From NCBI GenBank assembly GCA_965200175.1, contig OZ241345.1:1240001-1304000 (forward strand): 64,000 nt of DNA, read 5' to 3'. The first letter of the stretch is position 1; every line of letters begins with the position of its first letter. This document shows, piece by piece, positions 61,574 to 64,000 of the stretch. This stretch comes from Azophilus sp026709365. GTDB lineage: Bacteria; Pseudomonadota; Gammaproteobacteria; Pseudomonadales; Azotimanducaceae. The position numbers and the translations under genes were made by a program. The notes under the pieces are model-generated. The model was not told the origin of the DNA. It saw nothing but the letters and a program-made list of their open reading frames with translations, and searched no databases.

Positions 61574-63097
61574 CTAGCCCGGCGCATCCTCGATGAGCCC
61601 CTTGACCAAGGAGGCGGCGAGCAGCCCGAACACCAGCAGCAGGGGCACGGAGGTCACCACTACCGCCGATTGCAGGGACAGCAGCCCGCCCACGTAGATC
61701 AGCGAGATCGGCAGGCCGCCGATGGCGAAGGCCCAGAACACCCGGTGCAGGCGGGCCGGGTGTTCGTGAACCGGGAGCGACCGGGAGGCGCACGAGGCCA
61801 AGGTGTAGGCGGCGCTGTCGTAGCTGGTGGCGGCGAAGATCATGCAGATCAGCACGAACAGGGGCAGCACCAGGTCGCCCAGCGGCAGGGCGGCAAGCAC
61901 TTGGACCATCGCCTCGTTGGCCCGGTCGTCGTTGACCAGCGCCAGCACTTCGGTCTGGCCGTTGAACTCCTGGTAATGCGCGGCGTTGCCGAGAACCACG
62001 AAGAACAGGGCGCAGCCCAAGGTGCCCCAGCCCAAGGTGCCCAGCACCACTTGGCGTATGGTGCGCCCCCCCGATATCTTGGTGATGAACATGCCCATGA
62101 ACGGGCCCAAGGCCAGCCACCACGCCCAGTAGAAGACCGTCCATGCCTCGTCGAAGCCCGAGGAGTTCGACAGGTCCAGCCAAGTGCTCATGGTGATGAA
62201 GTTCGCCAGAAAGTGGCCCACCGACGCGCTGCCCTGCTCGATGATGTAGCCGGTGGGTCCGAACGCCAGCACCAGCGCCAGCAGCAGGAAGGCCAAGCCG
62301 ACGTTGAGGTTGCTCAGCCGCTTAATGCCGGCCTCCAAGCCGACGTACACGCTGACCGCGAAGGTCGCCGTGATGGTCGCGATGACCGCCATATCCAACC
62401 CAAAGCCGGGGGCTATGCCGGTCATTCGGGTCAGCCCCGCGCCGATCATGGCGATTGCCAGCCCCATGCCGGTGCTGACCGCGCCCAACAGGCCGACCAT
62501 GAACAGCAGGTCAACGATTCGGCCCAGCCAACCGTCGGCGCTGCGGCCGAGAACGGCTCTGCAGGCGGCGCTCAACCGCAGCACGGGCATTTTTCGCACG
62601 TGGTAGGCGTAGGCGATGGCGACGCCGGGCAGGCAGTAGAGCGCCCAGCCGATGAAGCCCCAGTGGAAGATGGGGTAGCTGGCCGCCCAGCGCATCGCCT
62701 CGTCCGTGCCCGGCGCGACGTCGAAGGGCGGCGCGTTGTAGTAGTAGGCCCACTCCACGGTTCCCCAATAGAGGACGCTGGTGCCGATGCCGCCGCAGAA
62801 CAGCATGGAGGTCCAACTGAAGTTGCTGTAGTCCGGCCCCGAGCCGTCGCCGAGCACCACCTTGCCGAAGCGGCCGAAGGCCAGGTAGAGCAGGAAAACC
62901 AGCACGGCGCCGGCCACGACGATGTACAGGCTGCCCAAGCCGTGGGTGACCGCCTTGAAGGCCGAGGTCAGGGCCGTCTTGCCCCACTCCGGGAACAGGA
63001 TCAAGGCCAGGCAGACGGCCAGTATGCCCAGCGCCCCGGCGCTGAAGATGAACCAGTCAACGTTGGCACGGTAGGGTGCCGGTTCCGCTTGGCTCAT
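61574..63097 (-). CDS. BCCT family betaine/carnitine/choline transporter
   Basis: The 507-residue product has twelve membrane segments and the BCCT signature FYWAWWLALGPFMGMFITKISGGRTIR, with a first helix near VDWFIFSAGALGILAVCLAL. Substrates are quaternary ammonium compounds used as osmolytes or nutrients. The ATG overlaps the ogt stop by ATGA. Confidence 0.93.
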   Translation of the reverse strand: MSQAEPAPYRANVDWFIFSAGALGILAVCLALILFPEWGKTALTSAFKAVTHGLGSLYIVVAGAVLVFLLYLAFGRFGKVVLGDGSGPDYSNFSWTSMLFCGGIGTSVLYWGTVEWAYYYNAPPFDVAPGTDEAMRWAASYPIFHWGFIGWALYCLPGVAIAYAYHVRKMPVLRLSAACRAVLGRSADGWLGRIVDLLFMVGLLGAVSTGMGLAIAMIGAGLTRMTGIAPGFGLDMAVIATITATFAVSVYVGLEAGIKRLSNLNVGLAFLLLALVLAFGPTGYIIEQGSASVGHFLANFITMSTWLDLSNSSGFDEAWTVFYWAWWLALGPFMGMFITKISGGRTIRQVVLGTLGWGTLGCALFFVVLGNAAHYQEFNGQTEVLALVNDDRANEAMVQVLAALPLGDLVLPLFVLICMIFAATSYDSAAYTLASCASRSLPVHEHPARLHRVFWAFAIGGLPISLIYVGGLLSLQSAVVVTSVPLLLVFGLLAASLVKGLIEDAPG

Positions 63098-63576
63098 GAG
63101 GCGGGCCGGGCGTTGCCTTCAAGGGCCAGCAGCGCGCGCTTGGCCGCCAAGCCGCCGCCGAAGCCGGTGAGCGAGCCGTCGCTGCCGATCACCCGGTGGC
63201 AGGGAATGATGATGGGTATGGGGTTGCGGCCGTTGGCGGCGCCAACGGCCCGCACGGCGCGCGGCTTGCCGATGGCGGCGGCCACCTCCTTGTAGCTGCG
63301 CGTCTCGCCGTAGGGAATGGCTTGCAGCGCTGCAAGGACTTTGCGCTGGAAGGCGGTCCCGCTCGGCGCCAGGGCCAGGTCGAACCGCTGCCTACGGCCC
63401 GCAAAGTAGCCGTCGAGCTGTTCCCGCACCTTGTCGAACGGCGCATCCGCGGGCGCCCAGCCGGGTTGCGGCGCTGGTCGTTTGCCTTCCAGCGGGAAGC
63501 GGATGGCGGTCAGGCTGCCGTTCCGCCCGGCCAGCAGCAGGGGGCCGATGGGGCTGTCGTGGTAGGCGTAGTGCAT
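63094..63576 (-). CDS. ogt: Methylated-DNA-protein-cysteine methyltransferase
   Basis: Ogt repairs O6-methylguanine by transferring the alkyl group to its own cysteine. The 160-residue product has FQRKVLAALQAIPYGETRSYKEVAAAIGKP, the active site IIPCHRVIG and GFGGGLAAKRALLALE. Start at 63576. It lies 27 bases after a gene for a 3-methyladenine glycosylase-like protein; both repair alkylated DNA. Confidence 0.95.
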   Translation of the reverse strand: MHYAYHDSPIGPLLLAGRNGSLTAIRFPLEGKRPAPQPGWAPADAPFDKVREQLDGYFAGRRQRFDLALAPSGTAFQRKVLAALQAIPYGETRSYKEVAAAIGKPRAVRAVGAANGRNPIPIIIPCHRVIGSDGSLTGFGGGLAAKRALLALEGNARPAS

Positions 63577-63603
63577 GGCTGGGTCTCCTCGTTGTCGCAT
63601 TCC

Positions 63604-64000
63604 TCAGGCGCTCAGGGCGGCCTGCTTGCCCGCAGGGTTGGGCGCGGCTCGTTGGACGGCGCGATGCCATAGATGCATCAGTGCGTAGGCCCGCCAAGGC
63701 GACCAGGCGGCGGCGCGCTTGGCGGCTTCGGCGGCGGTTGCCTTGAGCACCTTGCGCACGACCCAATCTCCATCGGGAAACGCATCTGCGTCCTTGGCCA
63801 CCCGCAGGGCGATGTAGCCCGCCGTCCAGGGACCGATGCCGGGCAGACGGCAAAGCGCCGCCCGCAGCGACGGGCCGTCAGCGCCCTCGCGCAGATCGAG
63901 GTCGCCGTCAACCCAAGCCGCCGCCAGTGCCCGCACCGCCTGGCCACGTTGGCCGGGCATGCCGATTGCGGCAACGTCGGCATCGCGCAGCCGCTGGGCG
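63604..64000 (-). CDS. AlkA-like 3-methyladenine DNA glycosylase (N-terminus off the right edge)
   Basis: The C-terminal 131 residues are visible: MPGQRGQAVRALAAAWVDG, the helix-hairpin-helix LPGIGPWTAGYIALRV, and the catalytic aspartate in DADAFPDGDWVV. This is the AlkA-type HhH-GPD domain. In many bacteria it is fused to the Ada regulatory domain; this cannot be tested here. Followed by ogt on the same strand. Confidence 0.88.
   Translation of the reverse strand, partial: AQRLRDADVAAIGMPGQRGQAVRALAAAWVDGDLDLREGADGPSLRAALCRLPGIGPWTAGYIALRVAKDADAFPDGDWVVRKVLKATAAEAAKRAAAWSPWRAYALMHLWHRAVQRAAPNPAGKQAALSA

Overview
The window is a GC-rich chromosome segment from an uncultured gammaproteobacterium. 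The evidence is conserved gammaproteobacterial gene order: miaB-phoH-ybeY, lnt, leuS-lptE-holA, and asmA-mutY-yggX next to tRNA-Phe, plus epmB, greB and a DUF1820 gene. The oxidative and hydrolytic accessory genes (P450, carotenoid oxygenase, TauD-like dioxygenase, many alpha/beta hydrolases, BCCT transporter, cobaltochelatase CobST) fit a marine or host-associated heterotroph, but the taxon cannot be fixed from sequence alone.

Layout. 1-5.2 kb: a giant secreted Calx-beta/fibronectin-III protein that runs off the left edge. It has a 98%-like internal duplication and a 16-copy 8-bp tandem repeat just before its start codon. 5.6-9.3 kb: cobST and a histidine phosphatase. 9.4-11.9 kb: a Septu-like ATPase + HNH defence cassette bounded by 52-bp direct repeats. 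12-17 kb: acyl-CoA synthetase, a solute-binding lipoprotein, DUF2141 and a carotenoid oxygenase. 17-34 kb: the canonical miaB...holA housekeeping block, split by about 8 kb of accessory genes (hydrolases, SUMF1-like protein, IS66 remnant, MFS, SDR, P450). 34-39 kb: DUF1820, an FAD oxidoreductase and a four-gene operon with an N-acyl-D-amino-acid deacylase. 39.7-41.4 kb: a compact two-gene ATPase + PD-(D/E)xK-like nuclease cassette, the best candidate for an undescribed defence system. 41.5-49.6 kb: FMN oxidoreductase, ferredoxin reductase, a DUF2834/PhyH junction, tRNA-Phe, a MazEF-type toxin-antitoxin pair, yggX-mutY-asmA and a LysR regulator. 49.7-64 kb: citrate synthase, epmB, a TauD-like enzyme, class II aldolase + mtnA (thiomethyl-sugar salvage), amidohydrolase, greB, aroA, a homocysteine methyltransferase-like gene, a BCCT transporter, ogt and a partial alkA-like gene.

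Two dispersed repeat families run through the window. Family A (nine copies, about 55-110 bp) is a composite of inverted repeats around a GAGTTTCGC/GCGAAACTC stem and sits between genes. Family B (three clusters, unit about 42 bp, core GCGAGGGGCTTGCCCCTCGC) sits inside reading frames and adds low-complexity peptide to CobT, an FAD enzyme and a LysR regulator. This resembles Rickettsia palindromic elements in behaviour. A 25-base poly-C tract and the 8-bp tandem repeat are two loci where slippage could vary expression.
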